Positions 28,860 through 38,196 of a stretch of DNA of 64,000 nt are shown here, one piece after another. Numbering within the stretch: position 1 is the first letter of the stretch; the number at the start of each line of letters is the position of its first letter. Origin of the DNA: Sphingobacterium sp. GTDB taxonomy: Bacteria > Bacteroidota > Bacteroidia > Sphingobacteriales > Sphingobacteriaceae. Position numbers and translations under genes: made by a program. The DNA lies in the NCBI GenBank assembly GCA_022712315.1, contig JALAGS010000151.1, forward strand, positions 34,789 to 98,788. Reading direction: 5' to 3'. The notes beneath the pieces were generated by a model that was not told where the DNA came from, did not search any database, and worked only from the letters and a program-made list of their open reading frames with translations.

Positions 28860-31745
28860 ATGACAACAAAAAAATATAGTAACGTCTATATCTTTTGGTT
28901 TTGCACCATTTTATTTGTTTTGCTGCACAGGGGCTATTGCCAGACAATCATACCTACGGGAACACCTTTTGTAAAACAATACAAAAAAGGCCAGTATAAA
29001 GCCGGCAATCAGAACTGGTCATTGGCAGTAGATAAAGAGGGGCGTATTTATAGCGCAAATACCGAAGGCCTGCTGCAATTTGACGGACAATACTGGCGTA
29101 TCTTTCCGCTTCCAAATCATTCAACAGTCCGGAATGTTGCAATTGGTAAAGATGGGAAGATCTATACGGGCGGAAGAGGAGAATTTGGTTATTGGACTTC
29201 GAAGTCTTTTGGCAACTTGACCTATCATAGTCTCTCCAAGCTGGTACAGGACAAAACCTATTTTCCGAATGAAGAGATCTGGAAAATCATTGTTGAGGAC
29301 CAAAGGGTCTTTTTTCACACATTTTCTAAATCTTATATTTGGGAAAACAATACGATAAGGCCACTAACGGCAAAGGGTGAACCTTTTTTATTTCCACATC
29401 AGCTCAATGATAAGTTATTTTTTGAACAGTTACCGAGTGGTCTGCATGAATTCAAACAAGGCAAATTAATTCCTGTAAAAGGAAAAGACGTCTTGAAAGA
29501 TAAAAATGTGCTCGCCCTATTGCCTTTCGATGCAAATACTTCGCTTATTGCGACCTCGCGAAATGGTCTTTATTTGATGAAAGCTGATGGAACAATAACG
29601 CCATGGTCTGTTCCCGCAAACCAGCTATTAAGCCAATCCCAGATAAACAATGGTATCTACTTATATGATGGACAATATGCTTTTGGTACAATCCAAAATG
29701 GTGTCATTGTCATCAACAAAAATGGCCAAGTCATTCAGCATATCAATAAAAACAATGGGCTCCAAAACAACACTGTGCTCAGTATTGTCAAAGACAATCA
29801 AAAAAATATCTGGGTGGGATTGGATAATGGCATCGATCGCATTGAAATCAATTCTCCCCTATCATTTTACACTGATTTTGTTGGAAAAATTGGTACCGTT
29901 TATACATCGATTATCTATCAGGGAAAAATCTATCTTGGAACCAACAAGGGGCTATTCTCGAGCGAATGGAAGGGATTAAACAATTATAATTCATTAAATT
30001 TCTCTCAAATTCCCAATTCAAACGGTCAAGTTTGGACCTTAGCAATATTTGGGGATGAATTAATCTGTGGGCATAATGATGGGACCTTCAAACTGGTTAA
30101 TGGCCACCTCGAGAAGATTTCGCAGATCACAGGTGGATGGATTTTCAAACCTATATTTGGCACAAAAAATATACTTCAAGGGAACTACACGGGGCTATCG
30201 AAATTTACCTTCGATGGTATACACTTGCAGTTTGTCCAGCAATTCGCCGGTATCAAGGAGCCAGTTCGATTTTTGGCACAAAAGGATAGCCATGCTTTTT
30301 GGATCGGAGATTGGGGACAAATACAACTGCTCGGATTCGATCCAAGTTTTCAAGAGGTTAACATTTTATTTTCTTCTAAACAGGACAGCATCGCCTCAAA
30401 AAGGCAATTTACAGGAATTTACACCTTAGAAAATAATCTTGTCTTCGCCACAGATAGCGGGTTTCTTCAATTCGACAATATTGTAAAAAAATTCAGTTAT
30501 GCGGACGAATTAAACACCGCATTAGGTACTTATAAAAATTCAAATAAGGTCATACCGATCAATACAAACAGCTACTGGTTCATTCAGAAAACCAAAATTG
30601 CGAAGGTAGATTTTGATAGTAAAGGCAAGTTGCACATTGACTCCAATCTGCTCAGTCCTTTACAGGACCGAATGATGAATAACTATGAAAACATCCTTCC
30701 CATTGAAAACCAATATTATCTCATTGGCCTGGATGATGGATTTGCGATCTATCGCCATTCCGATAAATCACAAAAATATACCTTGCCGCTTCCGCAAATA
30801 TCGCAACTCGTCAACTTGACGACCGGTCAGGCTATTATTCCAGATTCTTCTTTTAAATTATCGTCGTCAGACAATAACCTTAGAATCAGTTTTTCATGCC
30901 CGTACTATTCATCCTCACCGCTTCAATATCAATATTATCTCGAAGGTTACTCAGATAATTGGTCTGAATGGAGCGAAATTGCCTATCAAGATTTCACCAA
31001 TCTGCCCTATGGAAAATTTCAGATCAAAATAAGAGCGAAGGACAACACTGGGCTGATTTCGGAAGTCCAGATATTCTCCTTTACCATTCGGTATCCATGG
31101 TACCTCTCCTGGTGGGCAAAGGCATTTTATGCACTGGCTATGCTAGCGCTCATTTATTTAGCTTATAAGCTTAATCTTCAACGGGAACGCAAGCGTCAAT
31201 TCCAGATACGTCGAAAATGGCTGGAAGAAAAGAAGATTGCTCTGGAACGGGAAAACGAACAAAAAGAAAAAGACTGGATCAAACTTAAAAATCAGCAATT
31301 GGAAGACCAGCTTCAGTTAAAGAACAAGGAATTGGCCAATGCAGCACTCAATATTGTTTACAAGAATGAGATGTTGAACAACCTGCACGATGAACTCAAG
31401 CAGCTCAAGGATGCCGAGGGAAACAAACTGAGTTCTGATGAGCTGAAAAAAATCAACAAACTCATCGATGACGCCCATAATGACGATCGTGACTGGCATA
31501 TCTTTGAACGAAGTTTTAACGAATCGCATGAGAATTTCTTCAAGAAATTGAAGCAAGAATTTCCGGATCTAGTCCCCAATGATCTAAAGTTATGTGCCTA
31601 TTTAAGGCTTAATATGTCAAGCAAAGAAATCGCGTCATTGCTTAATATCAGTACCCGCGGTGTTGAGATCAGACGCTATCGACTACGCAAGAAACTAGCC
31701 CTCCCAACAGACAAAAACCTGTCCGAATTCCTGATGGAACGTTAA
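28860..31745 (+). CDS. Reg_prop/Y_Y_Y sensor with LuxR-type DNA-binding domain (PUL regulator)
   Basis: 961 residues from the ATG at 28860, preferred over an upstream in-frame start because AGGGAG precedes it and a signal sequence follows (MTTKKYSNVYIFWFCTILFV). A periplasmic beta-propeller of ligand-binding repeats fills about 30-660. Next come a Y_Y_Y domain (about 670-740, YQYYLEGYSDNWSEW), a membrane helix (about 745-770), a charged coiled coil (about 775-870) and a C-terminal LuxR-like helix-turn-helix (about 900-955, LNMSSKEIASLLNISTRGVEIRR). No kinase domain is present, so it signals directly through the membrane. It precedes the beta-1,2-glucan PUL on the same strand and is its probable activator. 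Confidence 0.92.
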   Translation: MTTKKYSNVYIFWFCTILFVLLHRGYCQTIIPTGTPFVKQYKKGQYKAGNQNWSLAVDKEGRIYSANTEGLLQFDGQYWRIFPLPNHSTVRNVAIGKDGKIYTGGRGEFGYWTSKSFGNLTYHSLSKLVQDKTYFPNEEIWKIIVEDQRVFFHTFSKSYIWENNTIRPLTAKGEPFLFPHQLNDKLFFEQLPSGLHEFKQGKLIPVKGKDVLKDKNVLALLPFDANTSLIATSRNGLYLMKADGTITPWSVPANQLLSQSQINNGIYLYDGQYAFGTIQNGVIVINKNGQVIQHINKNNGLQNNTVLSIVKDNQKNIWVGLDNGIDRIEINSPLSFYTDFVGKIGTVYTSIIYQGKIYLGTNKGLFSSEWKGLNNYNSLNFSQIPNSNGQVWTLAIFGDELICGHNDGTFKLVNGHLEKISQITGGWIFKPIFGTKNILQGNYTGLSKFTFDGIHLQFVQQFAGIKEPVRFLAQKDSHAFWIGDWGQIQLLGFDPSFQEVNILFSSKQDSIASKRQFTGIYTLENNLVFATDSGFLQFDNIVKKFSYADELNTALGTYKNSNKVIPINTNSYWFIQKTKIAKVDFDSKGKLHIDSNLLSPLQDRMMNNYENILPIENQYYLIGLDDGFAIYRHSDKSQKYTLPLPQISQLVNLTTGQAIIPDSSFKLSSSDNNLRISFSCPYYSSSPLQYQYYLEGYSDNWSEWSEIAYQDFTNLPYGKFQIKIRAKDNTGLISEVQIFSFTIRYPWYLSWWAKAFYALAMLALIYLAYKLNLQRERKRQFQIRRKWLEEKKIALERENEQKEKDWIKLKNQQLEDQLQLKNKELANAALNIVYKNEMLNNLHDELKQLKDAEGNKLSSDELKKINKLIDDAHNDDRDWHIFERSFNESHENFFKKLKQEFPDLVPNDLKLCAYLRLNMSSKEIASLLNISTRGVEIRRYRLRKKLALPTDKNLSEFLMER

Positions 31746-31776
31746 ATTTTCCCTGCAAACACTACTTCATTACCAC

Positions 31777-31820
31777 ACACAAGCTTTAGTGTACAAAACA
31801 CACTAAAGCTCGTGTTATTT
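31777..31820 (+). terminator. Terminator after the Y_Y_Y regulator
   Basis: A perfect 11-bp inverted repeat (AGCTTTAGTGT at 31782-31792 with ACACTAAAGCT at 31800-31810) is extended by ACAC/GTGT pairing. A TTATTTT tail follows. It separates the regulator from susC. Confidence 0.75.
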
Positions 31821-31928
31821 TACGAAAAACACACCTATAAAAATCTAGCTATCAAACCGATAATATAAAAACAAAATCAGGTTGAGCAGGCGGAAATTTC
31901 GTGTAGTAGTGATGTGCAAATGTTAAAT

Positions 31929-31960
31929 TTTGGCAAAGTTGTACTACATCAACATATTTG
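31929..31960 (+). promoter_or_regulatory. Promoter of the beta-1,2-glucan PUL susC
   Basis: TTTG at 31929-31932, 20 bp, then CATATTTG at 31953-31960. One base differs from TAnnTTTG, which may make it weak and activator-dependent. The leader is about 46 nt to the ATG at 32011. Confidence 0.6.
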
Positions 31961-32010
31961 CTTCAGGGAAATAACCAAAACATTTTAAACAAACACCAAA
32001 AATTTACGAT

Positions 32011-35000
32011 ATGAGGAATCTATCCGCATTATTTTTGACATCCATGGTCGTCTCGGTTGCCTATGGACAAACTTCTATACAAGGAGTGGTCAAAGATGGC
32101 TCAAGCATGATATCCATGCCTGGGGTCACCATTAGCATCAAAGGGAAAGCAGTATCTACAAAAACCGACGCAACGGGGAAATTTCAAATCAACGCCTCTC
32201 CTACCGATTCACTGGTATTTAACTTTCTAGGATATCGCACACAAACCGTATACATTGGCAATCAAACGCAACTCAATGTATTTCTAGAGAATCAAAATCA
32301 AGCATTGGAAGAGGTCGTGGTCATCGGTTACGGTACGCAAAAGAAAGCAGATCTAACGGGATCGATCAGCTCATTGAAATCATCCGATATCACAAAACAG
32401 CCAGCAATGTCTGCTATGCAGTCGATCCAAGGTAAAGCTGCGGGTCTAAATATTATTGCGAACGAGGCTCCGGGGTCATCGCCTAATGTCATTATAAGGG
32501 GTCTAGGTACTGCCCTTGGCGGAAGAAATCCACTCTATATTGTCGACGGTATCGCACAGACGGACATCAATAATATCAATCCATCCGATATCGAATCCAT
32601 GGATGTCTTAAAAGACGCATCTTCGGCCTCTATTTATGGTCTTCGAGCAGCAAATGGGGTTATTATCGTGACCACGAAGAAAGGTAAAGCAGGTACAGTA
32701 AATATCAATTACGAAAGTTATGCGGGACTAAAAACTGTCCTTAATAAAGTAAAAATGGCGAATGCTTCTCAATTTTCACAGTATGCAAATGAATATTGGG
32801 CATCCACTGGAGATAAATATCGCTTAGCTACCCAGCAAACCTATGATACAGACTGGTACGATGAACTATTAAAAACAGGTTCGGTTTTTAATAACTCCGT
32901 TAATATCTCTGGGGGCACCGAAAAAATCGACTATTTTGTATCTGCCAACAATTTTACTGAAAATGGGATCTTAGATGGCTCGAAATATGTGCGAAATACC
33001 ATACGCAACAATAACGTATACAAATTTCTAAATAATCGTCTGAAATTTAGTCAAAATCTAAATTTGACTTTAACAAATTCCACACCGAAGCCTTACAGTG
33101 CATTTAATACAGCCTATCGACAAGCGCCAATTATGCCTGTTCGTTACGATAATGGAAGATACGCAACGGGCTACTATAATCAAAATACTGGGCTTGGCGG
33201 TATAACTGGTGGTCCAAATGATGTAATAGCCAAATTAAATGATGAAGGCAATCCTTTGTATGAGGTTCTTCGCCAAAATGAAAAAATAAATACACTTCGC
33301 CTTCAGGGTAGCTTCGAAGGAGAATTCAAAATCACCGATTATTTGAAGGTGAATTCACGTATTGGCGGTAATAAATTTTATTCTAAACAACGTGTTTTTA
33401 CCAACATTAAAGATCGTTGGCTAAACGCTAATCCACAGAAAATGGATGCCGATTTTGCGGCCAATAAAGCAGCTTCTCCTGGAGATATTCAATTTGCCAA
33501 CAACAGTTTGAATTATGTTGATTTGGAGCAATTCCGCTGGTCTTGGGAAAACTTTGTAACATTTAACAAGAGTTTCGACAAACATCATATCGAAGCCGTG
33601 CTAGGTATGTCTCGCGAAAAATACGATATCAATAGCATGACTAGTATGACGGGATATGATGTTCCAGAAAAAGAGCAATATTGGAATATTAATCTAGCGA
33701 ACAATACCCAAGGAGCAGATTACGACCGTATCGCTTTGCAGACTTACTATACCCCACGCGCCTTAGCTTCATATTTCGGCCGTGTTCAATATAATTACGA
33801 TAGCAAATATTATTTGACAGCGACCTTGCGCCGTGACGGATCAAGCGTATTTCGTAATACAGGAAAATACTGGGGTACTTTCCCTTCCGTTGGATTGGGG
33901 TGGACCGTGACCAATGAAAGCTTCATGAAAGACGCCACCTGGATCAATTTATTGAAAGTTCGCGGAAACTGGGGGAAATTAGGTAATCAAGATATTCCGC
34001 TCAATGTTTCTACTATTCTGCAAAGCCCAGAAAGTTCCAATTACAATTATGTATTTGGACCAGAACAAACAATGGTATTTGGCAGTGCTTATGGAACCCC
34101 TGCCAAGAATCTAAGCTGGGAGGTTACGGAGGAAACTGGAGCCGGACTAGATTTTGCATTTCTAAACAACCAGCTTTCAGGTTCCATCGACTATTATCAT
34201 AAGATGAATACCAATGCGATCTTGTTGGTAACACCGACTTATACTTCTGCATATGAAGATAAATTTTATGATCATGGGGCAAAAATCCTGAATCAAGGGA
34301 TTGAGCTTGCTTTAAACTGGAATAAATCGATCTCGCCAGATTTCAGCTATACTGTTGGTGTAAATTATGCATACAACAAAAATACCGTTAAGGAAGTAAA
34401 AGCTGCCTACGATGGCGATCAAGGCGGCAGTTTAAATAATGGAGAATTAACAAAACAGCTACGTGTAGGTCAACCTATTTATGGATGGTGGATGTATGAA
34501 ACAAACGGTGTGTTTCAAGATGCAAACGATGTCAACAATTACCCATCGAATGGTCCTGCCAAACCAGGATATCTGAAATTTAAAGATCAAAATGAGGATG
34601 GTATCATTGACACTCGTGATCGTGTTTTCTTCGGCTCATTCTTACCATCCTCCACTTACGGAATCAATTTAGGAATCAACTACAAAGCGGTAGATTTTAA
34701 TTTATCAGGATATGGCGTTTCGGGCAATAAAGTATACAATGGACTAAGAAGTGCACGCATGAACGCTGGTCAAAATGTTGATCTGGAAACTTTTGAAAAT
34801 CGTTGGACGCCAGATAATCATACGAATGCACACCCTGGAGCAGATAGATCATATCTACCGTCCAACTATTACTTAGAGTCTGGAAGCTATTTCCGTATCA
34901 ACAATATAACCGTAGGTTATACTTTTAATAACTTATATAGCTCAAGATCTAAACTACGGTTGTATGTAACGGCTCAAAATCCTTTTATGTTTACAAATTA

Positions 35001-35118
35001 CAATGGTTTCTCTCCTGAATTAGCTGGAGATGGCAGCCCAAATCTAACATCGGGAATCGAACTTTCAGCTTACCCAACCACACGTAATTTCCTTTTTGGA
35101 CTTAACATGCAATTTTAA
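32011..35118 (+). CDS. SusC/RagA-like TonB-dependent receptor (beta-1,2-glucan PUL)
   Basis: 1035 residues, full length: signal peptide (MRNLSALFLTSMVVSVAYGQ), carboxypeptidase-like domain at about 22-100, the box EEVVVIGYGTQKKADLTGS, the plug motif VLKDASSASIYGLRAANGVI and a barrel ending in an aromatic residue (NMQF). It imports glucan fragments with the SusD encoded 20 bp downstream. It has its own promoter and is isolated from the upstream regulator by a terminator. AT-rich codons are more frequent here than in the fucose PUL by eye, which could mean separate acquisition. Confidence 0.96.
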   Translation: MRNLSALFLTSMVVSVAYGQTSIQGVVKDGSSMISMPGVTISIKGKAVSTKTDATGKFQINASPTDSLVFNFLGYRTQTVYIGNQTQLNVFLENQNQALEEVVVIGYGTQKKADLTGSISSLKSSDITKQPAMSAMQSIQGKAAGLNIIANEAPGSSPNVIIRGLGTALGGRNPLYIVDGIAQTDINNINPSDIESMDVLKDASSASIYGLRAANGVIIVTTKKGKAGTVNINYESYAGLKTVLNKVKMANASQFSQYANEYWASTGDKYRLATQQTYDTDWYDELLKTGSVFNNSVNISGGTEKIDYFVSANNFTENGILDGSKYVRNTIRNNNVYKFLNNRLKFSQNLNLTLTNSTPKPYSAFNTAYRQAPIMPVRYDNGRYATGYYNQNTGLGGITGGPNDVIAKLNDEGNPLYEVLRQNEKINTLRLQGSFEGEFKITDYLKVNSRIGGNKFYSKQRVFTNIKDRWLNANPQKMDADFAANKAASPGDIQFANNSLNYVDLEQFRWSWENFVTFNKSFDKHHIEAVLGMSREKYDINSMTSMTGYDVPEKEQYWNINLANNTQGADYDRIALQTYYTPRALASYFGRVQYNYDSKYYLTATLRRDGSSVFRNTGKYWGTFPSVGLGWTVTNESFMKDATWINLLKVRGNWGKLGNQDIPLNVSTILQSPESSNYNYVFGPEQTMVFGSAYGTPAKNLSWEVTEETGAGLDFAFLNNQLSGSIDYYHKMNTNAILLVTPTYTSAYEDKFYDHGAKILNQGIELALNWNKSISPDFSYTVGVNYAYNKNTVKEVKAAYDGDQGGSLNNGELTKQLRVGQPIYGWWMYETNGVFQDANDVNNYPSNGPAKPGYLKFKDQNEDGIIDTRDRVFFGSFLPSSTYGINLGINYKAVDFNLSGYGVSGNKVYNGLRSARMNAGQNVDLETFENRWTPDNHTNAHPGADRSYLPSNYYLESGSYFRINNITVGYTFNNLYSSRSKLRLYVTAQNPFMFTNYNGFSPELAGDGSPNLTSGIELSAYPTTRNFLFGLNMQF

Positions 35119-35138
35119 TCACCTTAGTTTTGAAGACA

Positions 35139-36569
35139 ATGAAAATTAACAAACTTTATATAGCAATTCTTCTTAGTGGGGGCATTGCGTTGCAGTCTTG
35201 TAAAGACAATAGTTTTCTCGATGTTCCGTCAAAAGAACGTGTAGAGGCCGAAGACAGCGAAACAGTCAATACACCTGAACAATTCGTTAACGGTGTCTAC
35301 GGTATGTTTACCGATTGGGATTACGCCTTCTCTTTTCTAGGAATAACAGAAATGATTTCTGATAATGCGGATAAAGGCAGTTCAGCAACCGATGCCGGAG
35401 GCGATAAACTGTTATTAGATAATTTAACATATACATCTACTGCTGGATCATTCCAATCGATGTGGACCCGCTGGTATAAGTCCATTGGAAGGGCATCACA
35501 AGCAATCGACTATACGGAGAAATTTGGATTAACGGACGAAGCTTATAAAAATAGATTGATTGCTGAAGCTCGTTTTCTTCGTGCCTTGAATTACTTTTAT
35601 CTTGTGCGCGGCTGGGGAGATGTCCCTATCCAAGAACGTGATCTTATAAAAAGAGAGCCAGCAGCTGAAGTTTATGCCTATATTGAAGCTGATCTACAAT
35701 TCGCTATTAACAACTTGCCTGCCAAATCCGCTTATGCGGCAAAAGATTTGGGTAGGGCCACCAAAGGTGCCGCGCAAGGGCTGCTATCGAAGGTATATTT
35801 ATACCAAAGTAAATGGCAACAAGCGGCTGATATGGCGAAAACTGTCATCACATCTGGAGGCTACAGTCTTGAACCGGATTACGCAACAATTTGGCGATTA
35901 GCAGGAGAAAATGGCCCCGAATCACTATTTGAATGGCAAGCTCGCGGTACTTCCATTGCGCACGGTATTCAACAGTACAGTCAAGTACAGGCACCTCGTG
36001 GGGGAGCGGTCAATTTAGGTTGGGGTTTTAATATTCCAAGCCAAAACTTATTGGATGCCTTCAATGCCGAAAAAGATAATATCCGTCGCGATGCAACGAT
36101 TATTTTTAGAGGCGAAACACTTTACGATGGTCGTCTGATTGACAATGGTGTAGAAAATCCGATGTACAATGAAAAAGCGTATTCGTCCGCAAATGGGGGT
36201 GCCGCTGATGGTGATAAAAATGTACGTTACCTCCGTTTAGGTGAAATTTACCTTATCCTTGCCGAAGCCGCAAATGAGGTTGGCAATAGCAGCGAGGCAC
36301 TGAATGCACTGAATACTGTCCGTACACGGGTAAAACTAGCCAACGTAACGACAACAGACCAAGCACAGCTCCGTCAACTGATCTGGAAGGAAAGACGCCT
36401 TGAATTAGCATTCGAACACGACCGATGGTTCGATCTAATCCGTACAAAACAGGCAAAAACGGCTATGGCTGCGAATGGAAAAACGTTCCAGGATAAAATG
36501 ATGCTTTTCCCAATTCCGGAAAATCAACGTATCCAAACGCCAGAAATGCCTCAAAATACCGGTTGGTAA
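35139..36569 (+). CDS. SusD/RagB-like lipoprotein (beta-1,2-glucan PUL)
   Basis: 476 residues from ATG 35139; an in-frame TTG nine bases upstream is less likely. The lipobox is IALQSC (Cys21). SusD signatures are LIAEARFLRALNYFYLVRGWGDVP, VRYLRLGEIYLILAEAANE, KERRLELAFEHDRWFDLIR and LFPIPENQRIQTP. It binds glycan at the cell surface as the partner of the preceding SusC. A perfect terminator hairpin 22 bp after its stop probably reduces, but does not abolish, transcription into the enzyme genes. Confidence 0.96.
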   Translation: MKINKLYIAILLSGGIALQSCKDNSFLDVPSKERVEAEDSETVNTPEQFVNGVYGMFTDWDYAFSFLGITEMISDNADKGSSATDAGGDKLLLDNLTYTSTAGSFQSMWTRWYKSIGRASQAIDYTEKFGLTDEAYKNRLIAEARFLRALNYFYLVRGWGDVPIQERDLIKREPAAEVYAYIEADLQFAINNLPAKSAYAAKDLGRATKGAAQGLLSKVYLYQSKWQQAADMAKTVITSGGYSLEPDYATIWRLAGENGPESLFEWQARGTSIAHGIQQYSQVQAPRGGAVNLGWGFNIPSQNLLDAFNAEKDNIRRDATIIFRGETLYDGRLIDNGVENPMYNEKAYSSANGGAADGDKNVRYLRLGEIYLILAEAANEVGNSSEALNALNTVRTRVKLANVTTTDQAQLRQLIWKERRLELAFEHDRWFDLIRTKQAKTAMAANGKTFQDKMMLFPIPENQRIQTPEMPQNTGW

Positions 36570-36590
36570 TTATATAAGTAAAATAACTCC

Positions 36591-36624
36591 GTTCAAACGG
36601 CCTTTGGCCGTTTGAACATTTTTT
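36591..36624 (+). terminator. Intra-operon terminator between susD and GH144
   Basis: A perfect 12-bp stem (GTTCAAACGGCC at 36591-36602, GGCCGTTTGAAC at 36606-36617) has a TTT loop and ATTTTTT after it. As the enzyme genes follow on the same strand, it probably works as an attenuator giving more SusCD than enzyme. Confidence 0.85.
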
Positions 36625-36645
36625 CAAGAATTAAAGCATATATCC

Positions 36646-38031
36646 ATGAGAAAACGAATAGCATATCCCACCCTTACCGGTATAGCTTTGGCGCTTATTC
36701 TCAGCAGTTCGTGCCAAAATGCGAACACTAGTAGCCCAGACAATCCCTCAAAAATAGATTCAGCAGATGGAAACAAGATCAATGAAGATTCGCTATTAAA
36801 CAATATTCAACAGCATACATTTCAATATTTTTGGGAAGGTGCCGAACCTACTTCCGGCCTTGCTAGAGAACGCATCCATATGGATGGTGTCTACCCCCAA
36901 AATGACCGTAATGTCGTGACCATAGGTGGCAGTGGCTTTGGACTCATGGGTATGATTGTCGCCATGGAACGCGGGTTTATCACCCAAGAACAAGGGGTTC
37001 AAAAGTTGGATCACATCATGGATTACCTGGGCAAAATCGAAAGGTTCAAAGGTGCTTGGGCACACTGGTATGATGGAGAACTGGGCACAGCGAAACCGTT
37101 CAGTGAAAAAGATAATGGTGGCGACATTGTTGAAACCGCTTTCTTAGCCCAAGGTCTGATTGCCATTCGGGAGTATCTAAAGGATAAAGGTGATTCCGCT
37201 CAGCAGGTTGCCCAAAAAGCAGATAAGCTATGGAAAGAAATCAATTGGAATCACTATACAAACGGACAAAATGTTATTTTTTGGCATTGGAGTCCAAAAT
37301 TTAACTTCCAGCAAAATCATCCCGTCAGAGGATATGATGAATGTCTGATCACCTATATCTTAGCCGCTTCCTCTCCTACTTATCCGATTGCACCGAATGT
37401 ATATCATGAGGGCTGGGCAAGATCTGGAGCCATTAAAAGCAGTGCTAAAAAATACGACATTCCGCTCGTGCTGAAGCACAATGCCAAAGAAGGTGAAGTC
37501 GGTCCGCTTTTCTGGGAGCATTATTCCTATTTAGGACTCAGCCCCAAAGGGCTAAAAGATCAGTACGCTGATTACTGGGAAGCAACAAGCAACCATGCCA
37601 AGATCAATTTGGCATACGCAGATCTGAACCCGAAAGGTTACAAAGGTTATGGTTCAGCTAAAGGCTGGGGCTGGACGGCCAGCTATTCCATCAATGGCTA
37701 CGACGCACATCATCCTGATAACGACCCCGGTGTTATATCACCGACAGCGGCCTTATCGTCTATGCCTTATATACCGCATGAAAGCATTCAGTTTGCTCAA
37801 TACTTAAACAAACAGCTCGGAAATAAAATCTGGGGTAAATATGGCTACTATGATGCCTACAGTGAAACGGCAAATTGGTATCCTCAGCGTTATCTAGCAA
37901 TCGATCAGGGCCCCATTATCGTCATGATCGAAAACTACAGAACAGGTAAAATCTGGGACTTATTTATGCAGGCCCCAGAAATTCAACAGGGACTAAAAAA
38001 ACTCGGTTTTACCAGTCCTTATTTAAAATAG
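36646..38031 (+). CDS. GH144-like glucanase (PF10091 glycoamylase fold), lipoprotein
   Basis: 461 residues with a lipoprotein signal (ILSSSC, Cys23). The (alpha/alpha)6 barrel carries FQYFWEGAEPTSGLARER, NVVTIGGSGFGLMGMIVA, DGELGTAKPF, DNGGDIVETAFLAQGL and AYSETANWYPQRYLAIDQGP, which define the glycoamylase/GH144 group. Characterised GH144 enzymes are endo- or exo-beta-1,2-glucanases. The following GH3 gene supports a beta-1,2-glucan pathway: the glucanase releases sophoro-oligosaccharides and GH3 splits them to glucose (inference from known gene pairing). It is anchored to a membrane, probably facing outward or into the periplasm. Confidence 0.88.
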   Translation: MRKRIAYPTLTGIALALILSSSCQNANTSSPDNPSKIDSADGNKINEDSLLNNIQQHTFQYFWEGAEPTSGLARERIHMDGVYPQNDRNVVTIGGSGFGLMGMIVAMERGFITQEQGVQKLDHIMDYLGKIERFKGAWAHWYDGELGTAKPFSEKDNGGDIVETAFLAQGLIAIREYLKDKGDSAQQVAQKADKLWKEINWNHYTNGQNVIFWHWSPKFNFQQNHPVRGYDECLITYILAASSPTYPIAPNVYHEGWARSGAIKSSAKKYDIPLVLKHNAKEGEVGPLFWEHYSYLGLSPKGLKDQYADYWEATSNHAKINLAYADLNPKGYKGYGSAKGWGWTASYSINGYDAHHPDNDPGVISPTAALSSMPYIPHESIQFAQYLNKQLGNKIWGKYGYYDAYSETANWYPQRYLAIDQGPIIVMIENYRTGKIWDLFMQAPEIQQGLKKLGFTSPYLK

Positions 38032-38037
38032 TGGTCT

Positions 38038-38084
38038 GTGGAATCATTTTCAATTCGTCACACGTTGAGAATGGTTCCTTCCAC
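38038..38084 (+). other. Imperfect hairpin between GH144 and GH3
   Basis: GGAATCATTTTCAA (38040-38053) pairs with TTGAGAATGGTTCC (38065-38078) at 12 of 14 positions, with GTGGAA/TTCCAC as an alternative outer pair. No T-run follows, so it is more likely an mRNA-stability element than a terminator. Confidence 0.4.
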
Positions 38085-38196
38085 GAAAATAGCTTTGCAT
38101 ACAATCAGAAAGGTTCAAGAATTATATTGAGCCCTTTACATAAACTTACCCTGTAGCGAGGAGCGCAAAATCCATACGCACAAAAAAAATAATACG

